DNA of 36,267 nt from Ignavibacteria bacterium (GTDB lineage Bacteria > Bacteroidota > Ignavibacteria > UBA10030 > F1-140-MAGs086): contig VGWC01000021.1 of assembly GCA_016873775.1 (NCBI GenBank), positions 1 through 36,267 of the forward strand, read 5' to 3'. Position 1 is the stretch's first letter. Each line of letters starts with the position of its first letter. The notes under the pieces were generated by a model, which worked only from the letters and a program-made list of their open reading frames with translations, did not search any database and was not told the DNA's origin. Below are positions 23,559 through 32,759 of this stretch, piece after piece. Both the position numbers and the translations under genes were made by a program.

Positions 23559-24080
23559 TTGATTGATAAGCAACTCATCGCTGTTGGAAAAATAATTCGA
23601 TGCGTTGGAATAAAAGGCGCAGTTAAAATACATCCGTATGCTTCTTTGCCTAAACGATTTTCGTTATTAACAAAAGTATTTCTTGGTGAAACTCCGCAAA
23701 CAGCAGAACAATATGAAATTCGAGAAGTCGAACTTCGTGGTGCGTATGTAGTTGTAACGTTTTCAAATATTCCAACGAGAAATGATGCAGAAAAAATCGT
23801 TGGAAAATATATTTTTGTCAACGAGTTACAACGAGTTTCACTTCAGCAAAATGAATGGTTTATTGACGATATACTTGGCTGTGAAGTTTTTGTTCGCAGT
23901 GTATCTGTTGGAGTAGTTCGCGATGTGATTACGTTGCCTGCGCAGGATGTGTGGGTTGTACATCAAGGCGGCAAAGAAGTATTAGTTCCTGCAGTTCGGG
24001 CATTTATCGAAAGCGTGGATGTGAAAAATAAAATAATTGTTCTTCGTCCGCCGGAAGGATTGATTCAATTTGATGAATAA
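23559..24080 (+). CDS. rimM: Ribosome maturation factor RimM
   Basis: RimM assists 30S head assembly by binding uS19. The 173-aa protein has the N-terminal beta-barrel ([20 protein letters not shown]) and the PRC-barrel C-terminal domain ([12 protein letters not shown], then [20 protein letters not shown]). The start is a TTG at 23559 with no clear ribosome-binding site; there is no ATG in frame nearby. The 91 bases after rpsP hold nothing recognisable. Confidence 0.93.
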   Translation: MIDKQLIAVGKIIRCVGIKGAVKIHPYASLPKRFSLLTKVFLGETPQTAEQYEIREVELRGAYVVVTFSNIPTRNDAEKIVGKYIFVNELQRVSLQQNEWFIDDILGCEVFVRSVSVGVVRDVITLPAQDVWVVHQGGKEVLVPAVRAFIESVDVKNKIIVLRPPEGLIQFDE

Positions 24081-24088
24081 GAAAATGT

Positions 24089-24763
24089 ATGCGATTCGAT
24101 ATTCTATGTGGGGTTCCTGCTTTGTTGAAAGGTCCGTTCAACGAAAGCATTTTAAAACGTGCGCAGCAGAAAAACCTTGTAAAAATAATTATTCACGATT
24201 TACACGATTATGCGTACGATAAGCATCGGAAAATTGATGATGTTCCATTTGGCGGAGAAGCGGGAATGGTATTGAAACCCGAACCTATTTTTGAATGCAT
24301 CGAAACGTTGAAAAGAGAAAGAACCTACGACGAAATAATTTATCTTTCCGCTGACGGAGAACGTTTTCAACAGTCGCTTGCAACGGAATTCTCATTGAAA
24401 CAGAACTTGATTTTTTTATGCGGACATTATAAAGGAGTGGATGAACGAGTGCGCGAGCAACTGATTACGAAAGAAATTTCGATCGGAGATTACGTACTAA
24501 CCGGTGGAGAACTTGCTGCCGCAGTAGTTATTGACGCAACTGTACGACTCATTCCCGGTGTTGTAAGCAATGCAGAATCTCTATTGAATGATTCTTTTCA
24601 GAATATGATGTTAGATGCACCTTCATACACGCGACCGGCGGAATTTCGCTCGATGAAAGTTCCTGAGGTTTTACTTTCTGGCGATCCACAAAAAATTGCC
24701 GTGTGGCGTGATGAAAAGCGACTTGAAAAAACAAAACAACGAAGAAACGATTTAATCAATTAA
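24089..24763 (+). CDS. trmD: tRNA (guanine-N1)-methyltransferase TrmD
   Basis: TrmD makes m1G37 next to the anticodon, which prevents +1 frameshifting. The 224-aa SPOUT-knot protein shows [33 protein letters not shown] and [20 protein letters not shown], the SAM-binding trefoil, and the C-terminal [17 protein letters not shown]. It begins 8 bases after rimM and is followed by rplS after 43 bases. An ATG at 24085 is out of frame; 24089 is the right one. Confidence 0.97.
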   Translation: MRFDILCGVPALLKGPFNESILKRAQQKNLVKIIIHDLHDYAYDKHRKIDDVPFGGEAGMVLKPEPIFECIETLKRERTYDEIIYLSADGERFQQSLATEFSLKQNLIFLCGHYKGVDERVREQLITKEISIGDYVLTGGELAAAVVIDATVRLIPGVVSNAESLLNDSFQNMMLDAPSYTRPAEFRSMKVPEVLLSGDPQKIAVWRDEKRLEKTKQRRNDLIN

Positions 24764-24794
24764 CTATTTCTATTAATTTTAAAAGAATAATTTT

Positions 24795-24805
24795 GGAGCA
24801 ACTCC
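24795..24805 (+). promoter_or_regulatory. Shine-Dalgarno of rplS within a small inverted repeat
   Basis: GGAG-CAA-CTCC ends one base before the rplS ATG. The GGAG is the evident ribosome-binding site and the CTCC could pair with it, so the site may be partly masked until a ribosome or a protein opens it. Only 4 bp, so the effect would be weak. Confidence 0.35.
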
Positions 24806-24806
24806 G

Positions 24807-25148
24807 ATGAATAAAATGAACATTGTTGAAGCAATGCAACTACAAAAAGAACTTCCGGCGTTTCAACCGGGAGATACCGTGAACGTTCACGTACGCGTTA
24901 TTGAAGGCGATAAGGAACGCATTCAGCAGTTTCAAGGAATTGTAATGAAGCGTCATAACAATACGATTAATTCAACGTTTGTTGTGAGGAAAATGTCTCA
25001 TGGTGTTGGCGTCGAACGAAACTTTCCGCTTCATTCTCCACGCATTGCCAAAATCGAAGTGGTAAAACAAGGTCGTGCACGTCGAGCAAAACTGTACTAT
25101 ATGCGTACGCTCGCAGCGAAACAGATTCATCAAAAATTAAATGCATAG
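24807..25148 (+). CDS. rplS: Ribosomal protein bL19
   Basis: The 113-aa bL19 sits at the 30S-50S interface. The pattern [20 protein letters not shown], then [11 protein letters not shown] and [20 protein letters not shown] is the family signature; the C-terminal basic helix [11 protein letters not shown] is also present. It follows trmD as in most bacteria and overlaps the mqnA-like gene by 8 bases. Confidence 0.97.
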   Translation: MNKMNIVEAMQLQKELPAFQPGDTVNVHVRVIEGDKERIQQFQGIVMKRHNNTINSTFVVRKMSHGVGVERNFPLHSPRIAKIEVVKQGRARRAKLYYMRTLAAKQIHQKLNA

Positions 25149-25983
25149 CGCATCGCACCACAGAGGAAAAGGCGTTGCGATTCCATCGTTGTTGTATGCT
25201 GAACCGATTCGTTTGGCTATTGCAGAACAGTTTCCTGAATATCGTTTTGTAACGGATTTACCGGCGAAACTTGCGTTACAGTTTCGAGAGCGAACTTCGG
25301 AACTTGCATTGATTTCTCCGCTTGAATATGCAAAGGAATCATCACTGTATCGACTTATTCCGAACATTGCAGTTTCTTCGCGCAAAGGAACTGGAAATGT
25401 ATTATTGTCTTTCAATCAAGGTTTAAAAACAATCCGCACTCTTGCCGCTGACCCGAATTATTCTTTTGAAGTAGTTCTCGCGCTGCTTATTCTTGCCGAG
25501 CATTATGAGTCGCGCCCGAAAATACTTCTCCATAGTGGAGATACTGCTTCGATGCTTTCTGTCGCAGATGCGGCGTTAGTTATTCGAACGGGAGTAGTTT
25601 CGGAAAGCGATTATCAAGATTCTTTGGATGTCATTTCGTTGTGGAATGATATGTATGAACTTCCCGTTGTTATCGGATTGCTCGCTTGCCTCGAAGGCGC
25701 TGTTTCAGAAAAAGAATTTCACATACTTTCTCAACTCGGTGCAATGATTGATGAAAGTGTTCAACAGAACGCAAAAGCACGTGACGATACTTTTTGGACA
25801 GATGAACAATTAGAAGAAACAGCACGACATCAATATCTTGCTTCTTTCTCGTATCGTCTTGAAGAACCTGAATTAGATTCGCTCCGGGAGTTTTTTCGGC
25901 TTGCATATTATCACGGCATTTTGAAAGATATTCCCGACATTCGAATGTATTCACCCGAACAACCGCAGTTTTCTCATAACTAA
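25141..25983 (+). CDS. MqnA/MqnD-family menaquinone biosynthesis protein
   Basis: A 280-aa protein of the VitK2-biosynthesis fold (related to periplasmic binding proteins). The start [20 protein letters not shown], the segment [20 protein letters not shown], the segment [20 protein letters not shown] and the late [15 protein letters not shown] are the usual pattern in MqnA (chorismate dehydratase of the futalosine route); MqnD is the other possibility. It overlaps rplS by 8 bases and abuts the response regulator gene, so it seems to be in the ribosomal-protein operon. The N-terminus is less typical than the rest. Futalosine-route menaquinone would be the respiratory quinone. Confidence 0.75.
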   Translation: MHSASHHRGKGVAIPSLLYAEPIRLAIAEQFPEYRFVTDLPAKLALQFRERTSELALISPLEYAKESSLYRLIPNIAVSSRKGTGNVLLSFNQGLKTIRTLAADPNYSFEVVLALLILAEHYESRPKILLHSGDTASMLSVADAALVIRTGVVSESDYQDSLDVISLWNDMYELPVVIGLLACLEGAVSEKEFHILSQLGAMIDESVQQNAKARDDTFWTDEQLEETARHQYLASFSYRLEEPELDSLREFFRLAYYHGILKDIPDIRMYSPEQPQFSHN

Positions 25984-26709
25984 ATGAAAAAAACGAATGC
26001 CTTTCACAAACAAAGTACGAACGGTTCCGTTTCTGCAGAAATCTTATTGATTGAAGATGAAGCATTACTTGTACAAAGTTTAATCAAACGTTTGGAAGAT
26101 GCACATTACGCTGTAGAGACCGCAATGAACGCTGATAAAGGGTTGCAACTTGCTTTGCGTCACGATTACGACATTATTATTCTCGACTTGTTGCTTCCGG
26201 GAAAACGCGACGGAATGCAATTGCTTCGTGAGTTTCGAAAACACAAAAGCAAATCTATGGTTGTCGTAATGTCGGGAAAAACAATGGTGGAAGATAAAGT
26301 TGAAGCGTTACGCGCCGGCGCAGATGATTACTTGGCAAAACCGTTTGCGTTTCTTGAATTGCAGGCGCGCATTGAAACGTTACTGCGCCGTCGAGGATTA
26401 TTGACGACAAACACACTTGAATTTAAAGACATCATCATGGATTTGGATACACATCGCGTAACAAAAGAAGGGAAAGAATTAAAATTTTCATCGAAAGTTT
26501 TTGATTTGCTCACATATCTTATTCGCAATAAGAATCGTGTCGTAACCCGTGGCGAACTTGCAGAGCATGTTTGGGGATATAAGTTTGAACCGGAGTCAAA
26601 TCTCATTGATGTGTACATTAGTTACTTACGAAAAGAACTCAACAAAGGAACTTCCGAAAGTATGTTACAAACTATACGAAAACTCGGATTTATGTTGAAC
26701 GATAAATAA
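25984..26709 (+). CDS. OmpR/PhoB-family response regulator, orphan
   Basis: A 241-aa two-domain regulator. The receiver has the acidic pair in LLIEDEALL (E24, D25), the phospho-acceptor D68 in IIILDLLLPG, S97 in VVMSGKT and K119 in DDYLAKPFAF. The C-terminal winged helix (about 145-240) has LLTYLIRNKNRVVTRGELAE and YISYLRKELNKG. Its ATG directly follows the mqnA-like stop. There is no histidine kinase nearby, so its signal and targets are unknown. Confidence 0.93.
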   Translation: MKKTNAFHKQSTNGSVSAEILLIEDEALLVQSLIKRLEDAHYAVETAMNADKGLQLALRHDYDIIILDLLLPGKRDGMQLLREFRKHKSKSMVVVMSGKTMVEDKVEALRAGADDYLAKPFAFLELQARIETLLRRRGLLTTNTLEFKDIIMDLDTHRVTKEGKELKFSSKVFDLLTYLIRNKNRVVTRGELAEHVWGYKFEPESNLIDVYISYLRKELNKGTSESMLQTIRKLGFMLNDK

Positions 26710-26715
26710 TAAAAC

Positions 26716-27489
26716 TTATCGCTTGTTCTTTTTAATTCTTTCTCCAATCAAACGAATTCCCTCCAATACAAGCCAAGGCTCAATTACATCAATTACGTTC
26801 GTTTGTGAAGAAACAATCGAAGCCAATCCTCCCGTTGCAATTACTTTTGCATTTCCGATTTCTATTTTCAACCTTCGAATCATTCCTTCGAGTGCATCCA
26901 CTGCGCCGAACATTATTCCCGCTTGCATACTCGTAACCGTATTTCTTCCGATTGCTGTTTCCGGAAAATGCAATTCCACTTTTGGAAGTTTTGCCGCGCG
27001 GCGATGAAGTTCACTTGCAATAGTTTCTAATCCTGCTGTAATTACTCCGCCGAGATAATCTCCGTTTTTTGCAATCACGTCGTACGTTGTTGCAGTTCCA
27101 AAATCAATGACAATGCAAGCAGTTTTATATTTCGTAAAGGCTGCGAGTGCATTGCACAATCTATCTGCTCCTACAGCATTCGGGTCATCGTAATGAATTT
27201 TTATTCCAAAGTGTAACGATGCGGAAATTAGTAACGGTTCTTTGTGAAAATATTTTTTTGCCATTCGTTCATATACATCCGTTAAATTCGGAACAACCGA
27301 TGCAATACCAACGCTATCAATTTTTTTCGTGTTGATTTTTGAATGTTCGCACAGATTTTTGACAAGAAGAAATATTTCGTCTTCTGTTCGCAACACAGGA
27401 GATGAAACTCGCCAATGAGCGATAAGTTTTTTGTTCTGAAAAATTCCAAGAACAGTGTGTGTGTTTCCGATATCAATTGCAAGTAGCAT
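26716..27489 (-). CDS. coaX: Type III pantothenate kinase
   Basis: CoaX phosphorylates pantothenate, the first step to coenzyme A. The 257-aa ASKHA-fold protein begins MLLAIDIGNTHTVLGIF, has GADRLCNALAAF and CIVIDFGTATTYDVI, and ends with ATGGLASIV and EPWLVLEGIRLI, all typical. It converges on the response regulator gene with 6 bases between. It lies downstream of birA, separated by a palindromic element. Confidence 0.95.
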   Translation of the reverse strand: MLLAIDIGNTHTVLGIFQNKKLIAHWRVSSPVLRTEDEIFLLVKNLCEHSKINTKKIDSVGIASVVPNLTDVYERMAKKYFHKEPLLISASLHFGIKIHYDDPNAVGADRLCNALAAFTKYKTACIVIDFGTATTYDVIAKNGDYLGGVITAGLETIASELHRRAAKLPKVELHFPETAIGRNTVTSMQAGIMFGAVDALEGMIRRLKIEIGNAKVIATGGLASIVSSQTNVIDVIEPWLVLEGIRLIGERIKKNKR

Positions 27490-27504
27490 AATTTATTTTT
27501 GTTA

Positions 27505-27562
27505 TATCATTTTGAACGACGTGAAGAATCTTCATAGATGTTTCACTTTGTTCAACATGATA
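27505..27562. repeat. Interspersed palindromic element between birA and coaX
   Basis: Two 27-base arms, 27505-27531 and 27536-27562, are reverse complements with five mismatches around a TCAT loop. The arms contain TTGAAC, GTGAA and ATCT words. I recall very similar words (a TTCTGAACGAAGTGAAGAATC type) as a common intergenic repeat in Bacteroidota and other phyla. It fills most of the 83-base gap and could act as a transcription terminator or as a mobile passive repeat. Confidence 0.7.
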
Positions 27563-27572
27563 AGTTTTAAGT

Positions 27573-28349
27573 TTATATTCGTATAGAAACATCTCCAGAA
27601 GAAAATTTCACCAATTTGTTTTCAACGTTCACAAGTAATTCTCCGTTCGAGGCAATGTCAACAGCAATTCCATGCAAAACATTTCCGTTTTGATGAATAG
27701 AAATTTCTTTTCCGAACATTGTTGAATATGACTTCCATTCTGAAAGAATTTTACTCGATTCGTTTTCACACAACGAAATATATTCTTTTTCACATTCCAA
27801 AAGAATATTGAATAACAATTCTTCCCGATTCCATTCGTGTTGTGTTTCAATAAATAACGAAGTCGCAGTTTCCTTCAATTCTTCAGGAAAATTATTTTGA
27901 TTCACATTCAATCCAATACCTACAATGATATAATCAATTTGTTCGTTATGAATGGAGGTTTCGAGCAACATTCCGCAAAGTTTTTTTTTGTTCAATAAAA
28001 TATCATTGGGCCACTTACATTCCGTTTTCAATTGGTAGTGAAAATTCAGTGTCTTGACAATCGCCACGACTAATGCAAAGGGAAGAAGGGAAGAACGAGA
28101 AAGCGCAAAACGAGGTCGGAGTATTATTGAAAACGTTAAATTTTTTTCCTTGTCGGAAATCCAAACTCGGGAAAATCTTCCTCGTCCATTTGTTTGTTCA
28201 TCCGTAAGAACAATTGTTCCTTCCGCTTTTCCTTCTTCTGCAATTTTTTTTGCATACGTGTTTGTAGAATCAAGCGTTTTGAAAAAGGAAATTTCCTTAA
28301 CAAAATTCCGCGCTTGTAAATAATTTTTGAATTGAATGATGTTAAACAT
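27573..28349 (-). CDS. birA: Biotin-[acetyl-CoA-carboxylase] ligase
   Basis: BirA joins biotin to the carrier lysine of carboxylases through biotinyl-AMP. The 258-aa protein has TLDSTNTYAKKIAEEG, the biotin-binding loop NGRGRFSRVWIS (variant of GRGRxxRxW), KWPNDILLNKKKLCGMLLE and IIVGIGLNVNQNNFP. It lacks the N-terminal helix-turn-helix of repressor BirA, so it is a single-function ligase. Its start directly abuts the stop of the metallophosphoesterase gene, so it shares the operon upstream. Confidence 0.94.
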   Translation of the reverse strand: MFNIIQFKNYLQARNFVKEISFFKTLDSTNTYAKKIAEEGKAEGTIVLTDEQTNGRGRFSRVWISDKEKNLTFSIILRPRFALSRSSLLPFALVVAIVKTLNFHYQLKTECKWPNDILLNKKKLCGMLLETSIHNEQIDYIIVGIGLNVNQNNFPEELKETATSLFIETQHEWNREELLFNILLECEKEYISLCENESSKILSEWKSYSTMFGKEISIHQNGNVLHGIAVDIASNGELLVNVENKLVKFSSGDVSIRI

Positions 28350-29585
28350 TTATTTTTTCACTAACGTTATTTTCGTTATCTCCGGTGGACAATTAATGCG
28401 AATCGGAATTGCAACCGTTCCAATACCTCGCGAAACATACATTTGCGCGTTGTCGTTTTTATACAATCCTCCAACGTACGGCGATGCAACAAGTGCAGGA
28501 GTAATTGCCATTTGTCCGAATTTTGCAAACACTACTTGTCCTCCGTGCGTGTGTCCAGAAAGTGTTAAATCAATGCTGGCATTTTTCGCTTGCTCAAAAA
28601 AATATGGGCGATGGCATAATAAAATTCGGGGAATGTTGTTTTCAGTTTTCGCAACAAGTTTTGGAAATCGTTCGTTCGCCGTTTGCCGATTTCCGAAATC
28701 ATCAACGCCGAGCAAAAATATTTTCTCTCCGTTTTTTTCGAGCGCTATTGTCTCATCACGCAAAAGTTTGATGCCGCATTGTTCGACTTCTTTTGCAACG
28801 GTTTCAACATCAGAAAAGAAATCGTGATTGCCCAAACATCCGTACACACCAAACGGTGCTTTCAAATCTACAAAAGCTTCAGCAAATGGATACACTTCTT
28901 CAACTTGACTATTGACGAAATCGCCAGTTACAAACGTGATATCGGATTTCAATTCATTCACTGCAGTGACATATTTTTGCATATCTCGTTTCGGCATAAA
29001 TACGCTGGAATGAATATCACTGATGAGCGAAATCGTGAAGTTCTGAAATTGCGGTGGTAGATTTTTTATTGTAATTGTTTGATACGTAATTTCAAAATCA
29101 TCGCGGACAAATGCGCCGTATGCAGTTCCTGCAAACGACACTCCTGCGAGAGAAATCATTCCTTGTTGCAAAAATTTTCTTCGCGAAACATTGAACGATT
29201 GATATGATGGTTTCGATTCGAGGTGAATTATTTTATTATTCACCGATGGAATTTTCTTCCCAAACCAAAATGAAAAACGGAATGGAAGTTCCAGTAGTTT
29301 TAAAATTCTTGAAACAAGAAAAAGAATAACCAGTGTTCCGTGCCAAAGAAATACGGGATAATACACACCGTATAAAATGAACGGATAAATTTGTGTTGAA
29401 GGCGGGCGATAAAACGAAATGAAAAAGAGTGGAATGTTCATTACGATGAATAAAATTCTTCCACTCCATAATAATACTTTACTCGCAGATTTATTCCGAA
29501 AATATTTTTCGCTTCTTCGGAAAAAGAAATACTGAATTCCTAGAAGTATGGAAAGAAAAATTATTCTGAAAAGAAAAAATCTCAT
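28350..29585 (-). CDS. Membrane-bound metallophosphoesterase with internal Tat-like segment
   Basis: The 411-aa protein has three to four N-terminal transmembrane helices (about 1-105), then SRRKFLQQGMISLAGVSFAG at about 133-152, which looks like an internal twin-arginine signal, and a C-terminal calcineurin-type phosphoesterase domain. Its metal motifs are LISDIHSS, VTGDF, GCLGNHDFF, LLCHRP and LTLSGHTHGGQ, a full set. This architecture is known in the YkuE/YaeI group, where the related enzyme acts on lipid or UDP-sugar substrates. It overlaps the GT87 gene by 4 bases. Substrate not known. Confidence 0.88.
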   Translation of the reverse strand: MRFFLFRIIFLSILLGIQYFFFRRSEKYFRNKSASKVLLWSGRILFIVMNIPLFFISFYRPPSTQIYPFILYGVYYPVFLWHGTLVILFLVSRILKLLELPFRFSFWFGKKIPSVNNKIIHLESKPSYQSFNVSRRKFLQQGMISLAGVSFAGTAYGAFVRDDFEITYQTITIKNLPPQFQNFTISLISDIHSSVFMPKRDMQKYVTAVNELKSDITFVTGDFVNSQVEEVYPFAEAFVDLKAPFGVYGCLGNHDFFSDVETVAKEVEQCGIKLLRDETIALEKNGEKIFLLGVDDFGNRQTANERFPKLVAKTENNIPRILLCHRPYFFEQAKNASIDLTLSGHTHGGQVVFAKFGQMAITPALVASPYVGGLYKNDNAQMYVSRGIGTVAIPIRINCPPEITKITLVKK

Positions 29586-30820
29586 TGTAATTGCAACGAT
29601 GTATTTTTCGTGAGTTCTTTGATAAATAATCCTGAAACGATGAACAACAATGTTTCAAGCCACAAACGTGGATATGCAAACAATGTGAACCAGCTTTGCC
29701 CATCATATTCGCGAAAAAAGTTGTAAGGAATATAGCCAATCGAAATGAAAATTATTCCGATGAATATTGTCCAACTCAGAGAAAATTCGCTTGCTTCTTT
29801 CAATAACAATGCAATGGGCAAAACGATGATGAGGAAATGATATGTTGCTGTTGCCGGCGCGAGATACATTCCAACGATTCCAATGATTGCAAATGCGAGT
29901 GGTTCAGATTTTTCTTTTAGCAACGATGAAAAAAGTTTTTTTAAATAGAGATATTGAATATACGATACGATGACTATGATAAACCATCGTAGAATTTCAA
30001 ATAAAACATTTGAAGAAAAAATCGGATCGGGATTCCATTGTTCATCGAAAACAAATAATCTACGGAATAAACTATTCCACGACTGAAATGTTGCGGAAAA
30101 CGGATTCTGCAAAATGCCGTTGATATGATTGAACAGAGATGTTTCGACAAATACTTTGTGCATTTCTATTCCGAGAATAAAAAATGCAAGTAGAGATAAA
30201 ACGGTTGTTGTAATAAGAGATGTCAAAACGAGTTTCCATTCTTTTCGGAATGCAAGATAAAGGACAAAAATGAACGGAAAATATTTTATACCGATCATTA
30301 ACCCGAATGAGATTCCACTGAGAATTTTTTCATCTTCTCGATAAAAATAATATCCGAGTAAAATTGTGTATGTAAGCAATAAATATAATTGTCCGAATTT
30401 AACATTGTTAATGAGCGCAAGTCCGGAAATGAGAAAAAGAAGGAGAGAATATTTCCAATTTGTTTTTAAAATTGTCGAAAGTAAAATTACATTCAAGAAT
30501 AATAAAAGCAAGTTGAACGTTGTCCAGATTTGTTTTGCAACGAGAGGTTCAAAATGTGCAATCGGAAGAAAAACTAATGCTGTGAGTGGAGGAAACGGTG
30601 CAAACTTTCCTTCTTCTGTAATTCCATATTGGTGCATTTGTGCTTGAAACCATTTGTCATCATACATTCTATCAATTTCTTTTCCTTCAAGAACTAACCG
30701 TGATGACGTATAATAATTCGGAAAATCAGTTTGAAGAGAAGCGTATGCCGGAATAATTCCTTTCCAGATAAAAAATGCAGAAAAGAAAATAAGAGAAATA
30801 GTAAGCAATATATTTTTCAT
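29582..30820 (-). CDS. GT87-like membrane glycosyltransferase (DUF2029)
   Basis: A 412-aa polytopic protein with about ten hydrophobic segments. The N-terminal signature QTDFPNYYTSSRLVLEGKEI and FAPFPPLTALVFLPIAHF resembles the DUF2029/GT87 mannosyltransferase-type family, which uses polyprenyl-phosphate sugars and places acidic residues in the first periplasmic loop. The middle has GISFGLMIGIKYFPFIFVLY, a typical family segment. It overlaps both the phosphoesterase and the GT9 gene by 4 bases. The acceptor is unknown. Confidence 0.85.
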   Translation of the reverse strand: MKNILLTISLIFFSAFFIWKGIIPAYASLQTDFPNYYTSSRLVLEGKEIDRMYDDKWFQAQMHQYGITEEGKFAPFPPLTALVFLPIAHFEPLVAKQIWTTFNLLLLFLNVILLSTILKTNWKYSLLLFLISGLALINNVKFGQLYLLLTYTILLGYYFYREDEKILSGISFGLMIGIKYFPFIFVLYLAFRKEWKLVLTSLITTTVLSLLAFFILGIEMHKVFVETSLFNHINGILQNPFSATFQSWNSLFRRLFVFDEQWNPDPIFSSNVLFEILRWFIIVIVSYIQYLYLKKLFSSLLKEKSEPLAFAIIGIVGMYLAPATATYHFLIIVLPIALLLKEASEFSLSWTIFIGIIFISIGYIPYNFFREYDGQSWFTLFAYPRLWLETLLFIVSGLFIKELTKNTSLQLQ

Positions 30821-31977
30821 ACGAAGTGTATCATTTTTTCGTATTCGGTTTTAACTTCGTCAACAGAAATTTCTTTCATACACTGTGCATCGAACGGACA
30901 GCGAAATGTTTTTGCGTCGTACACATTCATACACGGCGAACAAGAAATATTTTTGTAAATAATTTTATGATTATTTCCGATTGGCCCGTAAAATGCTGGC
31001 GATTCTGGTCCGAACAGAGAAAGTGTGCGTTTTCCCAATGCTGCGGCAAGATGAAGCGGTCCACTATCGTTGGAAACAATGAGTGAAGATTTTTGTAAGA
31101 GAACAAGTAATTCTCCGAACGTTAGTTTTCCTGCGACGTTGATTACGTTTTCTTTATTGATTGCTCGAACTATTTCTTCTACGTAAGAAAATTCGTTTTC
31201 ATCGCCGATAAAAAAGTAAGTATAATTGTCTGAGAAACTCTCTTTTGCAAGTTGAATAAAATTTTCCTTTTTCCACCTGCGTTCGAGAAATGTTGTTCCG
31301 GCATTGACATTTACTGTGATGAAATGTTTGTTTTGCAAAACAACTTGAAAAGTTGTCTTACTATTATACTCGAACATCACAATATCTTTTTCAAATATCT
31401 TCGGCTGTTCGAGAATAATGTTTTCTAATTGCGTTTCCACTTGTGAAAGAAAAATTTCCGTAACGTGTTTTGATTTGTCGAGAGGAATTTGTTTCGTAAC
31501 CAATAAATTTCTCCATCGTGTTGGAAGCGCAAATGCAATCCGTTGCGGGGCGTTTGTAATTGCGGATAGAAGAGTAGAAAATTTCGAGAAGAATTCAAAA
31601 TCAAAAACTACATCAAATTCTTTTTCACGAAATATTTTTCGAAGTGCAAATGTATTCCGAATAAAATCATCGAGCGTTTCGTTGTCGATAGTTAGAAGTG
31701 CATCAATACTCGAAATGCGATTGAGTAATTCTCGATTCGATTTGAACGAGAGAAACGTGAGCGATGCATTAGGATATTTTTTTTTGATTTCTCGTAATGT
31801 CGGAGTGAGAAGAACAATGCTTCCCATTCCAAAAAATTTTACTACGAGTACGTTTTTGATTTTTTCATTGGCAAGTTCTCTTCGTTGCGATGGGAAAAAT
31901 TTTTTCCAATATGCGAATAACAAACACAACGGAACGCCGACAAATCTGTCAATAAAACGCATCAAAAAAACTGTCAT
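30817..31977 (-). CDS. Glycosyltransferase family 9 (heptosyltransferase-like)
   Basis: A 386-aa GT-B protein. The N-terminal domain has VLVVKFFGMGSIVLLTPTLR, the usual GT9 opening, and the C-terminal domain shows LIVSNDSGPLHLAAALGKRTLSLFGPESPAFYGP, read in two parts as the nucleotide-sugar-binding segment with the family's NDSGPxHLAA. A hydrophobic N-terminal stretch may peripherally anchor it. The C-terminus adds a cysteine group (SCSPCMNVYDAKTFRC and QCMKE), common among GT9 proteins. Donor and acceptor cannot be told; lipopolysaccharide-like glycan is the usual substrate. Confidence 0.88.
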   Translation of the reverse strand: MTVFLMRFIDRFVGVPLCLLFAYWKKFFPSQRRELANEKIKNVLVVKFFGMGSIVLLTPTLREIKKKYPNASLTFLSFKSNRELLNRISSIDALLTIDNETLDDFIRNTFALRKIFREKEFDVVFDFEFFSKFSTLLSAITNAPQRIAFALPTRWRNLLVTKQIPLDKSKHVTEIFLSQVETQLENIILEQPKIFEKDIVMFEYNSKTTFQVVLQNKHFITVNVNAGTTFLERRWKKENFIQLAKESFSDNYTYFFIGDENEFSYVEEIVRAINKENVINVAGKLTFGELLVLLQKSSLIVSNDSGPLHLAAALGKRTLSLFGPESPAFYGPIGNNHKIIYKNISCSPCMNVYDAKTFRCPFDAQCMKEISVDEVKTEYEKMIHFV

Positions 31978-32759
31978 CGTTTTTTCAAAACAAGAACTAC
32001 GTGGTCGGAAAAATTATAGAGCGGATATGTGTATCTGCGTTCGTTTTCGATGTTCAAAAGCATTTCGCTCAATTTCGGAAATCGAGTGTAAAAGTTTTGT
32101 GAATTAGGTGTAGGTGAAAGGAAATTCAATCCGAAAACTTCTACGCAATTAAAATACGGCGAAAATATTTTTGTAAACTCATCTGCGAAATAATATTTTA
32201 CGAGAACGGAACTTCCTTCAATGTTTGCACGTATGCCATTCCGTTTCATTCGGCGAAATGCGGAAGAAAAATTGAGTCGTGCGAGAAAAGAAAGCGTTTC
32301 CCACAAACAAAATTTGTTCATCGCATTCACAATAAAAATTCCATTCGGTTTCAGAAGTTCGGAAATATCTTTTGCAACAGTTTCTAAATTCATTACGCAA
32401 TTTATTCCACCGAAGTTAGAAAATATCCCTTCGAATTTTTCATTCGTTATTGTTGAAATATTTTCTATATAGCATTGTTTCAAAATAATTTTATCGGAAA
32501 GATTTTCTTGCTGAACTTTTTCTGATGCAACGCGAATCATTTCTTCTGAAACATCTGTCGCTACAACGTTGATTCCATTTTGGGCAAAAAATATTGCATC
32601 TGTTCCGGTTCCGCAATTCAATTCGAGAATCGTATTTCCTTGTTGAAAATAACGCAGAGCAGTTTCGTAAATAACCGGACGAATTCTGTTCTTAACGATA
32701 TTATTTTCAAAATGCGCATCGTAATTTTGCGCATAGGAATCAAATGGAGAATTGCTCAT
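31974..32759 (-). CDS. SAM-dependent methyltransferase
   Basis: A 261-aa class I methyltransferase. Motif I is ILELNCGTGTDAIFFAQNG with the acidic residue of the following strand in VVATDVSEEMIRVA; motif IV-like is GIFSNFGGINCV. The C-terminal part has no further recognised domain. Overlaps the GT9 gene by 4 bases and the SET-domain gene by 1. The substrate may be the lipid or glycan made by the neighbouring glycosyltransferases, a quinone, or another small molecule; sequence does not decide. Confidence 0.87.
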   Translation of the reverse strand: MSNSPFDSYAQNYDAHFENNIVKNRIRPVIYETALRYFQQGNTILELNCGTGTDAIFFAQNGINVVATDVSEEMIRVASEKVQQENLSDKIILKQCYIENISTITNEKFEGIFSNFGGINCVMNLETVAKDISELLKPNGIFIVNAMNKFCLWETLSFLARLNFSSAFRRMKRNGIRANIEGSSVLVKYYFADEFTKIFSPYFNCVEVFGLNFLSPTPNSQNFYTRFPKLSEMLLNIENERRYTYPLYNFSDHVVLVLKKR

